Origin: Planctomycetota bacterium | GTDB lineage: Bacteria; Planctomycetota; UBA1135; UBA2386 | Direction: 5' to 3' | Length of the DNA stretch: 64,000 bases | NCBI GenBank assembly: GCA_014192625.1 | Contig: BJHM01000009.1 | Coordinates: forward strand, 23,157 to 87,156 | Part shown: positions 8,798 to 17,996 of the stretch, one piece after another | Layout of the letters: every line of letters begins with the position of its first letter | Position numbering within the stretch: position 1 is the first letter of the stretch | Made by a program: the position numbers and the translations under genes | Notes under the pieces: model-generated | Database searches by the model: none | What the model was told of the DNA's origin: nothing | What the model saw: only the letters and a program-made list of their open reading frames with translations

Positions 8798-10009
8798 CTA
8801 GTGCCGCGCACCGGCAGTAAGAAACACTGGCGAAAGCCAGTCAATGCGATCGCCAAGATCGCGCCCCGTGCCAAAATCGACCTCCAATGAAATAGTCTCT
8901 GCAGGCCGCACTGGGATCAGGCCCGTGCTATAGGCCGGTTGGCCAGCGCGCAGGTCTTTGGCAGTAAACACCACCCGGTCGCCGACCAACACGCGCGCCA
9001 CAACTGCACCACGCACCGGCAGCGCCAGTGCGCAGTCATCAAACGCAACACGCGTCCAAAACTGGTCCACGCCGTTGGGCACCACAAACACCAGGCGACT
9101 CCGACTGTGCACCCCGAGCCCGCGACCAAACGCGCGGCCAAAAACCGCCAGCGCGCCACCAGAAACCGCCTGATCGCGCCGCCATGGCAGCAGTACTTCG
9201 CTGTCGGGCCCAGCCTCGCTCACCTCGCTCGGCTCGAGCGCGGAAACATACGTCACTCCAGTCAGCATTTGCAGGCAGCCAAGGTCGCTCATGTTGAGCA
9301 GCAGTTCCCGGCCGTCTTCGAGCAACACGCAAAGCGTGCCGTTCCGAAAACCACGCCACTGCACCCGCAGACGGTCGCCAGCACGGGTCAGCAGCTCGGC
9401 AGTCGCATCAAACTTGGCGACTTCCGGCGCGCGAAACCGCAACGCCGCCACCTCGCGCACGGGAAACCACCTCGGCTCCAGTTGCCCATCTGGCTGAAAG
9501 CGAATGCCCTGCTCGCCAAACTGATGCACGGTGCCGGTCAACCGATCGAAGCCGAGCTTGACCTTTTGAAACAGCACCTCGTCGCTGCCATCGGGCAACA
9601 GAAACTCGCCCAAATCGCCCCCCGACAAGGACAGGCCCAAAAGGCGGTCAACGCGCAGCGCAGTGCGACCAAGCACGGGACTCTGCAATTCGAGCACGTC
9701 GCCGCCGGCATCCCCGCCAACCAACAATCCGCGCACCACTTCGCCACCAGCAAGAAACGCAGCCGGCAAGCGCGAGGGCTCCACCTTGCCGGCATGCAGC
9801 GAAAGCACTGCCGAGGTCTTTAGCTTCGTCACGTTGCCCTGCGCGTCAGTGATGCGCCAATCCTCCCCTTCGCCAAGAACCAACTCGGCATAAAGCACAC
9901 GGCCATCGCGCAGCGCAATCTCGAAACCAGGCTGTTGCGCCCGCGCACCAACCGAAAGCAGCAAGGCAGTCGCGACAACCGCCATGCCAGATTGTCGGAG
10001 CAAGTCCAC
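8798..10009 (-). CDS. Secreted NPCBM-domain protein
   Basis: Secreted protein of about 403 residues. The C-terminal 150 residues match the NPCBM/NEW2 carbohydrate-binding-like domain: GLGVHSRSRLVFVVPNG, FWTRVAFDD, VVARVLVGDRVVF, ISLEVDFGTGRDLGDRIDW. The N-terminal part is a repetitive beta-rich region common in planctomycete NPCBM proteins. The frame opens further to 10129, but that extension is AT-rich and lacks export features. A GTG at 10009 (MDLLRQSGMAVV...) gives a proper signal peptide ending near SVGARA-QQ; an ATG at 9985 is the alternative. It is probably co-transcribed with the VWA gene 12 bases downstream. The ligand is unknown. Confidence 0.78.
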   Translation of the reverse strand: MDLLRQSGMAVVATALLLSVGARAQQPGFEIALRDGRVLYAELVLGEGEDWRITDAQGNVTKLKTSAVLSLHAGKVEPSRLPAAFLAGGEVVRGLLVGGDAGGDVLELQSPVLGRTALRVDRLLGLSLSGGDLGEFLLPDGSDEVLFQKVKLGFDRLTGTVHQFGEQGIRFQPDGQLEPRWFPVREVAALRFRAPEVAKFDATAELLTRAGDRLRVQWRGFRNGTLCVLLEDGRELLLNMSDLGCLQMLTGVTYVSALEPSEVSEAGPDSEVLLPWRRDQAVSGGALAVFGRAFGRGLGVHSRSRLVFVVPNGVDQFWTRVAFDDCALALPVRGAVVARVLVGDRVVFTAKDLRAGQPAYSTGLIPVRPAETISLEVDFGTGRDLGDRIDWLSPVFLTAGARH

Positions 10010-10316
10010 GCACCAGGAACTGCCGCTGCCAGTTTGACACTGCGGGGTCGGCCACACGGCTGCGAAATGATTCTGCCCGTCTTTTTTAAGCATTTTATTC
10101 ACAATAAGATACGCACGTAAAATCCACATCTCAGCGGCCCTGTTTTAGATCGGTACCGGGTTTGCTTAGCACGCGGGTTCAGTATCGGCGACGCCACTAG
10201 CGTCACCTCCCTCGTGGTTTTCGTCCACCCCGATCTTGCGGCGCAACGCTGCTGGAACGGACTTTAGACGTTGCCACAATCCTGTCTTTGCATCGAGATT
10301 CCCTTCCGAGGCTGTG
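10010..10316. promoter_or_regulatory. Divergent intergenic region between the NPCBM gene and groEL1
   Basis: This 307-base region must hold the promoters for the leftward NPCBM-VWA-deo run and the rightward chaperone block. It has an AT-rich island (about 10078-10125) unlike the GC-rich surroundings. A short inverted repeat GACGC-CACTA-GCGTC lies at 10190-10204. No CIRCE heat-shock operator (TTAGCACTC-N9-GAGTGCTAA) is present; only a lone TTAGCAC half-site is seen near 10166. A GAGG ribosome-binding site precedes groEL1 by about eight bases. Confidence 0.4.
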
Positions 10317-11939
10317 ATGGTCAAACAACTCGTGTTCGAAAACGACGCGCGCGAAGCCGTGCTGCGTGGTGTGTCCAAGTTGGCAAAGGCCGTGGTCTCA
10401 ACGCTCGGCCCTCGTGGTCGCAATGCCGTGCTCGATAAGGGCTGGGGCGGACCAACGGTCACCAAGGACGGCGTCACCGTCGCCGAGGAGATCGAACTGG
10501 AAGATCCCTACGAAAACATGGGCGCCAAGCTGGTCAAAGAAGCCGCCAGCAAGACCTCCGAAACGGCCGGTGATGGCACCACTACCGCAACGCTGCTGGC
10601 GGCGGCCATCTGCGAAGAAGGTATGAAATACCTGACCGCTGGCGCCAACCACGCCGAGCTGATCAAGGGCATCCGCGCTGCGACCGAGAAGATGGTCGCG
10701 CAACTGAAGGTGATGGCAAAAGCCGTTCCTTCGACGGACTACAAGGCAATTGGCCAGGTGGCTGCCATTTCCGCCAACAACGATGCGGAAATCGGCAAGT
10801 TCCTCGCCGACGCGATGAAGCAGGTCGGCGCCGATGGCGTGATCACGGTCGAAGAAGGCAAGGGCCTCGAGACCGAAGTCAAGGTCGTCGATGGCATGCA
10901 GTTTGACCGCGGCTACCTGTCGCCGCACTTTGTCACCGACAACGATGCGATGACGGCGGATCTGCGCGACTGCTACGTGCTGGTCTATGAAGACAAGCTC
11001 AGCAACGTGCGCTCGTTGTTGCCCCTGCTCGAAAAACTGAAGGACAGCAACAAGCCGCTGCTCATCATCGCCGAGGATATCGAAGGCGAAGCGTTGGCCA
11101 CCTTGGTGGTCAACAAGCTGCGCGGCATTCTCAAGGTGTGCGCGGTGAAGGCGCCGGGCTACGGCGACCGTCGCAAGGCCATGCTGCAGGACATCGCGAT
11201 CCTGACAGGCGGCGAGGCGATCTTCAAGGACCTCGGGATGGACATGGAGAAGGTCACCCTGCGTCAACTCGGCACTGCTAAGCGCGTGCTGGTCGACAAC
11301 GACAACACGACCATCGTCGAAGGCAAGGGCACCACGGCAGAACTCAAGTCGCGCTGCGATCAGATCAAGCGCGAGATCGACGGCACGACCTCGGATTACG
11401 ACCGTGAGAAGCTGCAAGAGCGCCTCGCCAAGTTGTCCGGCGGCATCGCCGAGATCCGCGTCGGCGCCACCACCGAGACCGAGATGAAGGAGCGCAAGGC
11501 GCTGGTCGAGGACGCTTACCACGCCACCAAGGCAGCAATCGCCGAAGGTGTGCTACCAGGCGGCGGCACGGCGTTGCTACAGGCAGCCAAGGTGCTCGAC
11601 AACTTCACGTTGAAGGGCGATGCCAACTTCGGCATACAGTTGATGAAGCTCGTGGCACAACGCCCGCTGCGCACGATCGTGCAAAACGGCGGCCTCGATG
11701 GCGGCGTGGTCGCGCGCAAGGTAATGGCCGGCAAGGGCAAGAACTTTGGCTTCAATGCGCTGACTGGCGAATACGGCGACATGTTTGAGTTTGGCGTGAT
11801 CGACCCAACCAAGGTCACGCGCTCAGCCCTGCAAAACGCGGTCTCGGTCGCGTCGATGCTGCTGACCACGGACTGCCTGATCACCGAAGCGAAGAAGTCG
11901 GACGACAAGGAATCAGACGGCGCCCACGGCCACATGTGA
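10317..11939 (+). CDS. groEL1: 60-kDa chaperonin GroEL, copy 1
   Basis: A 540-residue Hsp60. I start at ATG 10317 ([19 protein letters not shown]), which matches the family N-terminus; the longer frame to 10236 adds non-homologous residues. ATP-binding and hydrolysis motifs are present ([41 protein letters not shown], and the [18 protein letters not shown] hinge). The C-terminus is not the classic Gly-Gly-Met repeat but SDGAHGHM, a short His-containing tail. It precedes groES by about 70 bases that contain a perfect palindrome. Two groEL genes flank one groES here. Copy 1 is the more divergent one, judged by the ordinary identity of copy 2 to housekeeping GroEL. Confidence 0.96.
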   Translation: MVKQLVFENDAREAVLRGVSKLAKAVVSTLGPRGRNAVLDKGWGGPTVTKDGVTVAEEIELEDPYENMGAKLVKEAASKTSETAGDGTTTATLLAAAICEEGMKYLTAGANHAELIKGIRAATEKMVAQLKVMAKAVPSTDYKAIGQVAAISANNDAEIGKFLADAMKQVGADGVITVEEGKGLETEVKVVDGMQFDRGYLSPHFVTDNDAMTADLRDCYVLVYEDKLSNVRSLLPLLEKLKDSNKPLLIIAEDIEGEALATLVVNKLRGILKVCAVKAPGYGDRRKAMLQDIAILTGGEAIFKDLGMDMEKVTLRQLGTAKRVLVDNDNTTIVEGKGTTAELKSRCDQIKREIDGTTSDYDREKLQERLAKLSGGIAEIRVGATTETEMKERKALVEDAYHATKAAIAEGVLPGGGTALLQAAKVLDNFTLKGDANFGIQLMKLVAQRPLRTIVQNGGLDGGVVARKVMAGKGKNFGFNALTGEYGDMFEFGVIDPTKVTRSALQNAVSVASMLLTTDCLITEAKKSDDKESDGAHGHM

Positions 11940-11942
11940 TCC

Positions 11943-11960
11943 GTCGCTCGATCGAGCGAC
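11943..11960. promoter_or_regulatory. Perfect 18-bp palindrome between groEL1 and groES
   Basis: GTCGCTCGATCGAGCGAC is its own reverse complement and begins three bases after the groEL1 stop. As RNA it folds as a 7-bp stem with a GATC loop; as DNA it could be an operator. No T-run follows, so it is a poor intrinsic terminator. A role in attenuation, RNA processing between groEL1 and groES-groEL2, or repressor binding is inference. Confidence 0.5.
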
Positions 11961-12008
11961 TGGACCCCACCCATACCCAATAACATTCTGAACACGGAGA
12001 ATCTAACG

Positions 12009-12302
12009 ATGGCTACCCTGCGACCCCTGGATGACCGCGTCGTATTGAAGGTGCTCGACGCTGAGGAGATGAGCGCTGGCGGAATCTTGCTGCCTGACAC
12101 TGCGAAGGAAAAACCGCAGCGCGGCAAGGTGACTGCAATCGGCGAAGGCAAGCTAAACAAGGACGGCAAGCGCGCCAAGCTGGACGTCAAGAAGGGCGAC
12201 GTTGTGCTGTTTGGCAAATACGCCGGCAGCGATGTCAAGGTCGACGGCGAGGACTACAAGATTCTGCGCGAGAGTGAAATCCTTGCGCGCATGGAGAACT
12301 GA
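12009..12302 (+). CDS. groES: 10-kDa co-chaperonin GroES
   Basis: A 97-residue GroES of normal length. It has the N-terminal LRPLDDRVVLKVLDAEE, the mobile loop MSAGGILLPDTAKEKPQRG that docks on GroEL, and KKGDVVLFGKYAGSDVKVDG with the C-terminal EDYKILRESEILA. It caps the GroEL ring during folding. A GGAGA ribosome-binding site lies eight to nine bases before the ATG. It is the only groES in the window and sits between two groEL genes, three bases before groEL2, so both chaperonins may share it. Confidence 0.98.
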   Translation: MATLRPLDDRVVLKVLDAEEMSAGGILLPDTAKEKPQRGKVTAIGEGKLNKDGKRAKLDVKKGDVVLFGKYAGSDVKVDGEDYKILRESEILARMEN

Positions 12303-12305
12303 TTC

Positions 12306-13916
12306 ATGAGCAAGCAGATCACCTATGACGAACTCGCGCGCCGCAAGGCAGTAGAGGGCGTTCAAAAACTCGCCAAGGCAGTCAAGGCCACGTTGGGCCC
12401 AGCCGGCAAGAACGTCATCATCGAGAAGTCCTTTGGCGGCCCGTTGGTCACCAAGGACGGTGTCACGGTCGCTAAAGAAATCGAGCTGGAAGACCCGTTT
12501 GAGAACATGGGCGCCAAGCTCGTGCGCGAAGTCGCCAGCAAGACCAACGACGTGGCCGGTGACGGCACCACCACGGCAACGGTGCTTGCCGAAGCGATCC
12601 TCACGCAGGGCCAGCGCTACCTGACCTCAGGCGTCGATCCAAACGCGTTGCGCGCCGGCATCGATGAAGCCGTCGCCGCCATCACTGCCGAGTTGCAGAA
12701 GATGGCCAAGAAGATCGACAACAAGAGCCGCAGCGAAATCGCGCAGATTGGCGCGATCTCGGCCAACAACGACCAAGAGATTGGCGACCTGCTGGCAAAC
12801 GCCATGTTGCGCGTCGGCCGCGAAGGCGTGGTCACCGTCGAAGAAGGCAAGACTGCGAGCATCGAGTTGGAGCACACCGGCGGCATGCAATTCGACAAGG
12901 GCTACATCTCGCCCTACTTCATCACCGACCCGAAGTCGATGGAAGCGCTGATCGAAGACTGCCGCATTCTTGTGCACGAGAAGAAGATCTCGAACGTGCG
13001 CGACCTAGTGCCGCTGCTCGAACAGACCTCGCGTGCTGGCAAGCCACTGCTGATCATCGCCGAGGACATCGAGTCCGAAGCGTTGGCCACGCTGGTAGTC
13101 AACCGGCTGAAGGGCGTGCTAAACATCTGCGCCGTGAAGGCGCCAGGGTTTGGCGACCGCCGCAAGGCGATCCTGCAAGACATCGCGGTGCTCACCGGCG
13201 CTCAGTTCATCAGTGAAGATCTCGGCCTCAAGCTGGAGAACGTCACGATGGACTCACTGGGCACGGCAAAGAAGATCCGGGTCACGAAGGAGTTCACCAC
13301 CATCATCGACGGCGCCGGCAAGAAGGCCGATGTCGAAGCGCGCGCAGAAAGCATCCGTGCGCAGATCGAGAAAACGACCTCGGACTACGATCGCGAGAAG
13401 CTCCAGGAACGACTTGCCAAGCTGACTGGCGGCGTCGCAATCATTCGCTCAGGCGCGATGACCGAAGCCGACATGAAGCAGAAGAAGCAGCGCATCGAAG
13501 ACGCGCTGAACGCCACCCGCGCGGCGGTCGAAGAGGGCATCGTCCCAGGCGGCGGCACAGCACTGCTGCGCGCCAGCCAGGTGTTGGACACCTTGAAGGT
13601 CAAGGGCGACCGTCAGTTCGGCGTCGAGATCGTGAAGCGCGCCTGCCAAGCGCCGATGTATCAGATCGCAGCCAATGCCGGCGAAGACGGTTCCGTGATC
13701 GTCGACGAGGCATTGTCGCGCAAGGCAAACGAGGGCTTCAACGCGTTGACCGGCGAATGGGTCGACATGTGGAAAGCCGGCATCATCGATCCAGTCAAGG
13801 TCGTCCGCTGTGCGCTGCAAAATGCAGCGAGCATCGCCGGCCTCATGCTGACGACCAACACGATGATCACGTCCATCAAGGACGACCAGAAGGCAATCGA
13901 AGGCAGCATCCGCTAA
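12306..13916 (+). CDS. groEL2: 60-kDa chaperonin GroEL, copy 2
   Basis: A 536-residue Hsp60 starting [20 protein letters not shown], three bases after groES, so it is translated with it. It carries the conserved [49 protein letters not shown] and [11 protein letters not shown] motifs, and is closer to the housekeeping GroEL pattern than copy 1. The C-terminus ends KAIEGSIR and has no Gly-Gly-Met tail, which in E. coli GroEL lines the folding cavity. It is expected to be the main partner of GroES. The next gene, dnaJ, starts 70 bases later past a GC-rich hairpin. Confidence 0.97.
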   Translation: MSKQITYDELARRKAVEGVQKLAKAVKATLGPAGKNVIIEKSFGGPLVTKDGVTVAKEIELEDPFENMGAKLVREVASKTNDVAGDGTTTATVLAEAILTQGQRYLTSGVDPNALRAGIDEAVAAITAELQKMAKKIDNKSRSEIAQIGAISANNDQEIGDLLANAMLRVGREGVVTVEEGKTASIELEHTGGMQFDKGYISPYFITDPKSMEALIEDCRILVHEKKISNVRDLVPLLEQTSRAGKPLLIIAEDIESEALATLVVNRLKGVLNICAVKAPGFGDRRKAILQDIAVLTGAQFISEDLGLKLENVTMDSLGTAKKIRVTKEFTTIIDGAGKKADVEARAESIRAQIEKTTSDYDREKLQERLAKLTGGVAIIRSGAMTEADMKQKKQRIEDALNATRAAVEEGIVPGGGTALLRASQVLDTLKVKGDRQFGVEIVKRACQAPMYQIAANAGEDGSVIVDEALSRKANEGFNALTGEWVDMWKAGIIDPVKVVRCALQNAASIAGLMLTTNTMITSIKDDQKAIEGSIR

Positions 13917-13936
13917 GGACGTTCGTGCCGACGAGT

Positions 13937-13962
13937 CGTGCGGTGGCTGAAACCTCCGCACG
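13937..13962 (+). terminator. GC-rich hairpin between groEL2 and dnaJ
   Basis: CGTGCGG-T-GG pairs with CC-T-CCGCACG around a CTGAAA loop: a ten-pair stem with one T-T mismatch. No U-run follows, so it may partly terminate or mark an RNA processing point between the groE and dnaJ-grpE parts of the block. Confidence 0.4.
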
Positions 13963-13986
13963 GCACCGCACCGCCCGCTTGCCCCA

Positions 13987-15114
13987 ATGGCTCAAAAGCG
14001 CGACTACTACGAGACCCTCGGTGTTGCCAAGAACGCCGACGATGACTCCGTAAAAAAGGCGTATCGGAAGCTCGCACTGGAGAACCATCCAGATCGCAAC
14101 CCCGGCAACAGCGATGCCGAGACGCGGTTCAAAGAGGCTGCAGAAGCCTATGCTGTCCTTAGTGATCAGGGCAAACGCAAGCGCTACGACCAGCATGGGC
14201 ACGCTGGGGTCGACGGCGGCAGGGGTCAGGGTTTTGCCTCGACCGAAGACGTGTTTGCCGCATTTGGCGACTTGTTTGGCGGCAGTGGCGGCGGGTTCTT
14301 TGAGCAATTCTTTGGCGGCGGACGAGGCCGCGGTCAGCGCGGCACCAGTCTGAAAGTCGATCTCGAGATCGCACTTGAGGAGGTCGCCAGCGGCTGCAAG
14401 AAGACACTCCAGATCAAACGGCCCGAGCCATGCACCACCTGCAAAGGCGACGGCCAAAAACCTGGCACCGGCAAGGCGCGCTGCACCACCTGCAAGGGCC
14501 ATGGGCAGGTAGTTCGCAGCCAAGGTTTCTTTCAGATGCGCCAAACGTGCCCCACGTGCAATGGTGCTGGCGAGCTGATTGAGGATCCCTGCACCAAGTG
14601 CAAAGGCCGTGGTGCGGTGCCAAAAGAAGTGCCCCTCACGATCCAGATCCCAGCTGGCATCGAGCACGGCCATGTCGAGCGCATCGGCGGCCAAGGTGAG
14701 CCCGGCACTGGCGGTGGAGAGGCCGGCGATCTCGTGGTGGTCATTCATGTGCAGGAGCACGCCGTGTTTTTGCGCAACGGCGACGACCTGTTGATGCAAA
14801 CCCGCATCGGCTTTCGCCAAGCCGTGCTCGGCGATGAAGTAGCTGTGCCCACCATCACTGGCGAAACCGTGCAGCTCACGATCCCCGCCGGCACTCAGCC
14901 TGGCGACAAGCTGCGAGTTGGGAAACAAGGCTTGCCTAGGATCGACGGCCGCGGCCGCGGTAGCCTGATCGTGCACATGCAAATCGAAGTGCCGAAGAAC
15001 ATCACCACCGAGCAGCAAGATCTGCTGCGCCGTTTCGACGAGATCGAGGACGGCCGACGTAAGAAAGGCACCAAGAAGACCATCTTCGAGAAAGTGAAGG
15101 ACTACTTCTCGTGA
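13987..15114 (+). CDS. dnaJ: Chaperone DnaJ (Hsp40)
   Basis: A 375-residue type I DnaJ. The J-domain (1-70) has the HPD motif in [10 protein letters not shown] that activates DnaK. It is followed by a Gly/Phe-rich linker ([20 protein letters not shown]) and the zinc domain with four CxxCxGxG repeats ([32 protein letters not shown]), then two beta-rich substrate-binding domains. It delivers unfolded clients to DnaK, whose gene is not in the window. The stop overlaps the grpE start. Confidence 0.97.
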   Translation: MAQKRDYYETLGVAKNADDDSVKKAYRKLALENHPDRNPGNSDAETRFKEAAEAYAVLSDQGKRKRYDQHGHAGVDGGRGQGFASTEDVFAAFGDLFGGSGGGFFEQFFGGGRGRGQRGTSLKVDLEIALEEVASGCKKTLQIKRPEPCTTCKGDGQKPGTGKARCTTCKGHGQVVRSQGFFQMRQTCPTCNGAGELIEDPCTKCKGRGAVPKEVPLTIQIPAGIEHGHVERIGGQGEPGTGGGEAGDLVVVIHVQEHAVFLRNGDDLLMQTRIGFRQAVLGDEVAVPTITGETVQLTIPAGTQPGDKLRVGKQGLPRIDGRGRGSLIVHMQIEVPKNITTEQQDLLRRFDEIEDGRRKKGTKKTIFEKVKDYFS

Positions 15115-15653
15115 CCGAACAGAACCACGACGCGGCCAAGCCGCCAGTTGAAAAAGATCTGCCAGAGCTGGCAGAACGCATTCGCACGATGCAAACCGAG
15201 CGCGAGCAAATCGAAGAGCAGCTAAAGCGCGCGCTCGCCGATGCGGCAAACATGCGCCGCCGCCAAAGCCAAGAACTCAGCGACAGCCGCCATCGCATCG
15301 TCGAAGGGATGACACAAGAGTTACTCCCGGTGCTCGACAGCTTCCGCATGGCGCTGCTGACTTGGGATGGCCGCAACGACCACACCGATCCCGCCGCACT
15401 GGTGGAAGGTGTGCGCATGGTGCAGGTCCTGTTGTCCTCCGCCCTCGAGCGGAACGGCCTGCAGGAGATCCACGCGCACGGCCAGGCTTTTGACCCGGCG
15501 CGGCATGAGGCCGTCGCAGTCCAGGCACGCGCCGGCATCGCTGCGGGCCAGGTTCTAGAGGTGCTGCAAACCGGCTATTTGCTCAGTGACCGCGTGCTGC
15601 GCCACGCCAAGGTGCTGGTGTCTGGCGAGTCGCCCAAGGACACTGCCAAGTAA
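15111..15653 (+). CDS. grpE: Nucleotide exchange factor GrpE
   Basis: A 180-residue GrpE, which releases ADP from DnaK. It has a charged N-terminal coiled coil ([20 protein letters not shown]), the family motif [14 protein letters not shown], and the C-terminal beta domain ([55 protein letters not shown]). It starts with GTG in a GTGA overlap with the dnaJ stop, so the two are translationally coupled. Confidence 0.96.
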   Translation: MTEQNHDAAKPPVEKDLPELAERIRTMQTEREQIEEQLKRALADAANMRRRQSQELSDSRHRIVEGMTQELLPVLDSFRMALLTWDGRNDHTDPAALVEGVRMVQVLLSSALERNGLQEIHAHGQAFDPARHEAVAVQARAGIAAGQVLEVLQTGYLLSDRVLRHAKVLVSGESPKDTAK

Positions 15654-15710
15654 CGCGCCTGCGCCACACCACAAACTCGGACGCACTCCAAACTGGGACA
15701 CGCTGCAAAC

Positions 15711-16166
15711 ATGCCAACCTACGATTACGTGTGTCGCGCCTGTGCACATCACTTCGAAGAGTTCCAGAGCATGACTGCGGCAACGCTGCAACGTTGTCCG
15801 AAGTGCAAGAAGAATAAGCTGGAGCGACTGATCGGCGCCGGCGCCGGCGTGATCTTCAAGGGCTCAGGCTTCTACCAAACGGATTACAAAGGCGCGCCGC
15901 AGGATGGGGTCGGATCAAGCAGCGGCAATACAAAGGGCGGCGATACGAAGGGCGGCGATACGAAGGGCGGCGATACAAAGGGCGGCGATACAAAGGGCAG
16001 CGATACGAAGGGCGGCGATACAAAGGGCGGCGATACAAAGGGCAGCGATACAAAGGGCAGCGATACAAAGGGCAGCGACACAAAGGGCGGCGACACAAAG
16101 GGCGGCTGTATGCCGTCCTGCGGCACCCCTGCTGCACCGAGTGGCTGCGCTAAGAAAAAGACCTAG
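15711..16166 (+). CDS. FmdB-family zinc-ribbon protein with a C-terminal pentapeptide repeat tract
   Basis: A 151-residue protein. The first 60 residues are a standard FmdB regulatory zinc ribbon: MPTYDYVCRACAHHFEEFQS with Cys8/Cys11, RCPKCKKNKLERLIGAG with Cys29/Cys32, then FKGSGFYQTDYK. The usual family length is 70-110. Here a tract of 12 five-residue units (N/D-T-K-G-G/S) follows, then a Cys-rich end (GCMPSCGTPAAPSGCAKKKT). The role of the family is unsettled; it was named in the formamidase regulatory context. The repeat tract is probably flexible and charged. It lies 57 bases after grpE and may belong to the chaperone transcript. Confidence 0.9.
   Translation: MPTYDYVCRACAHHFEEFQSMTAATLQRCPKCKKNKLERLIGAGAGVIFKGSGFYQTDYKGAPQDGVGSSSGNTKGGDTKGGDTKGGDTKGGDTKGSDTKGGDTKGGDTKGSDTKGSDTKGSDTKGGDTKGGCMPSCGTPAAPSGCAKKKT
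15927..16106 (+). repeat. Coding minisatellite, 12 units of 15 bp
   Basis: Twelve head-to-tail 15-bp units of the form (a/g)a(t/c)ac(a/g)aagggc(g/a)gc lie inside the FmdB-like gene and encode DTKGG or DTKGS. Units differ mainly at third positions and at the Gly/Ser switch, so several variants alternate. Unit length is a multiple of three, so gain or loss of units keeps the frame. Confidence 0.97.
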
Positions 16167-16313
16167 ACGGATTTGTTCGGGCCATTCGCAAATCGCAGAC
16201 ATGTGAATCATCACTTGCGAGCACAGACACCCAACTGCCGCTCGTCTTCACAAACTGAACTGACGCGTGCTACGATCAAGACCTTGGCTACGCATTGTCA
16301 TAAAGAGCTTGTT

Positions 16314-17939
16314 ATGCCACGCATTTCGTTAGCTAGTCTCTGCATCCTCCTGCTCACTCACACATTGCTTGTCCCCGCATTGTTAGCGCAAGGGGAGTAT
16401 CGCTATGAGCGCGACGAAGACCTGAAAATCCGATTCAAGGTCCACAAAAAACTATCCGCGACGCCACTCAAGCTGGGCGAAGTCAACCCGCACCTGCGCC
16501 GCAAATATGAGCCGAAGGACCCGGGCGACTACATCTTTGGCCAACTCGGAACCTACGAGTGGTATGTCAACATCTACGAGTTCCCAAAGCGAGCCGCGGG
16601 CGAAACCAAGCCCGAGGCAACGACCGAAGGCGGCACCACGACAGAGGGCGCCAAGGAAGCAATCAAAAGCTTGCTCCTCGACAAGCTGAGCGCTGCGAAC
16701 TGGCAGGCGTTCGTCACGGAGAAAGACGACAGCATCAAAAATCGTCAGTTTATTCTGAAAGGTCAGAGCATCAAGCAGCGTGGCAAGGTGCCTGCGCATA
16801 CTTGGTGGGAATACTCTGACACCACGCCTGCTTCCACTGGCAAAGACCTCATCTGGTACAAGGGTGCGGCGGCCTACGACTTCCCAAAAAGCGAAGTCGT
16901 GATCGTGGTCAACATCCCGATCAACGACACGAAGAGCACGAAGCCTGACGCCAAATACCTAAAGTGGATCCACGACATATGCGAGTCCTTAGAGCCGTTC
17001 AGCGAAAGCGAACTTGCCGCCACCAATGACGACGGCGAGTCTGCCGACGTCGCCGCGAAGGAAAAGTTTGCCGACACGCCGCAGAAAAAGGCGGAACTCG
17101 AGAAGGCCAAGAACAACATCCAGAGCTTTGACAACTGGGACTACTTCACGACCAAGAACTACATCGTGCTCTTTGGCTGGGACCGCGAGAAGAAGGACAT
17201 GCGCAAAGAGAACCTGAAGTTCTCGCGTGGACTCGTCAACTCGTTGGAGCAGATGCGCGAGCTATACCTGAAGGACTACCCGCCGCACGAGAACATGCTG
17301 AGCATGTACTCCGTCCTGCGCGTCTGCGACAACGCCGAGGAGTTCATGAGGTATGGCTCCACGTCGTGGGGCGTAGTTGGGTGGTTTAGCCCGGCGACCA
17401 AGGAGCTCGTCGTGTTCGACGACAAGCAGAGATACTACGGCGGCGACAAGGATGTCTACGCGACTACCATGCACGAAGGCTGGCACCAATACGGGCACAG
17501 CTACTTCGGCGAAAGCGCCGAACTGCACCGCTGGTTCGACGAAGGCAGCGGCGACTTCTACGGCAGCAACACCAAGGCAGGCGGCAAGTGGAGCTATAAG
17601 GTCGACAAGGGCCGAAAAACCTCGATCGCGTCACAGATCGCCCGCAAGAACTACATCCCGCTGCGCGAAATCGTCGGTTGGAGTAAGGACAAATTTTACG
17701 GCCCGCGTGCACCCGACCACTACGCCGAGGGTTACTCGCTCGTCGATTTCTTCCGCCGCGGACCAGATGTGCTAGGCAAGAAGTTTGATCCGGCTTGGGG
17801 CAAGGTGCTGGAGACCTACCGGCTGTCGATGCTGGAGACTAAGAACCAGAAGACCGCCGTAGAGAAGGCCTTCGAGGGTGTCGACTTTGACAAATTAGAA
17901 GCCGCCTGGATGGATTGGGTGAAGACGAACATGAAGTGA
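16314..17939 (+). CDS. Secreted HExxH metallopeptidase-like protein (DUF1570-like)
   Basis: About 541 residues from ATG 16314, which begins a clear signal peptide (MPRISLASLCILLLTHTLLV, cleavage after LLAQ). The upstream frame to 16173 has no export signal. The catalytic part has TTMHEGWHQYGHSYFGES with His387, Glu388 and His391, and a downstream FDEGSGDFYGS with Glu410 as a possible third zinc ligand, which is the gluzincin pattern. The central region is Lys/Glu-rich. It resembles DUF1570-type proteins of planctomycetes. The substrate is unknown. The end of the gene forms a hairpin overlapping the stop. Confidence 0.8.
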   Translation: MPRISLASLCILLLTHTLLVPALLAQGEYRYERDEDLKIRFKVHKKLSATPLKLGEVNPHLRRKYEPKDPGDYIFGQLGTYEWYVNIYEFPKRAAGETKPEATTEGGTTTEGAKEAIKSLLLDKLSAANWQAFVTEKDDSIKNRQFILKGQSIKQRGKVPAHTWWEYSDTTPASTGKDLIWYKGAAAYDFPKSEVVIVVNIPINDTKSTKPDAKYLKWIHDICESLEPFSESELAATNDDGESADVAAKEKFADTPQKKAELEKAKNNIQSFDNWDYFTTKNYIVLFGWDREKKDMRKENLKFSRGLVNSLEQMRELYLKDYPPHENMLSMYSVLRVCDNAEEFMRYGSTSWGVVGWFSPATKELVVFDDKQRYYGGDKDVYATTMHEGWHQYGHSYFGESAELHRWFDEGSGDFYGSNTKAGGKWSYKVDKGRKTSIASQIARKNYIPLREIVGWSKDKFYGPRAPDHYAEGYSLVDFFRRGPDVLGKKFDPAWGKVLETYRLSMLETKNQKTAVEKAFEGVDFDKLEAAWMDWVKTNMK

Positions 17940-17950
17940 CGGCACTTCAT
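17931..17950 (+). terminator. Hairpin across the peptidase stop codon
   Basis: ATGAAGTG-ACGG-CACTTCAT is a perfect 8-bp stem with a 4-base loop that includes the TGA at 17937-17939. There is no T-run after it. It may be a weak terminator or an RNA-stabilising 3' end. Confidence 0.4.
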
Positions 17951-17996
17951 TCGGTAAACTAGAAGTGTCGATATTCTCCCTACCCGAGACTCGCAA

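Noticed and set aside
10140..10316. CIRCE heat-shock operator upstream of groEL1
   Set aside because: Only a single TTAGCAC half-site is present; the inverted GAGTGCTAA half at the required spacing is absent.
15927..16106. CRISPR array
   Set aside because: The 15-bp units are contiguous with no spacers and encode an in-frame peptide repeat.
15856..16214. Long open frames on the minus strand and in other frames across the FmdB repeat
   Set aside because: They arise because the 15-bp repeat contains no stop in any frame; the FmdB frame alone has a recognisable domain.
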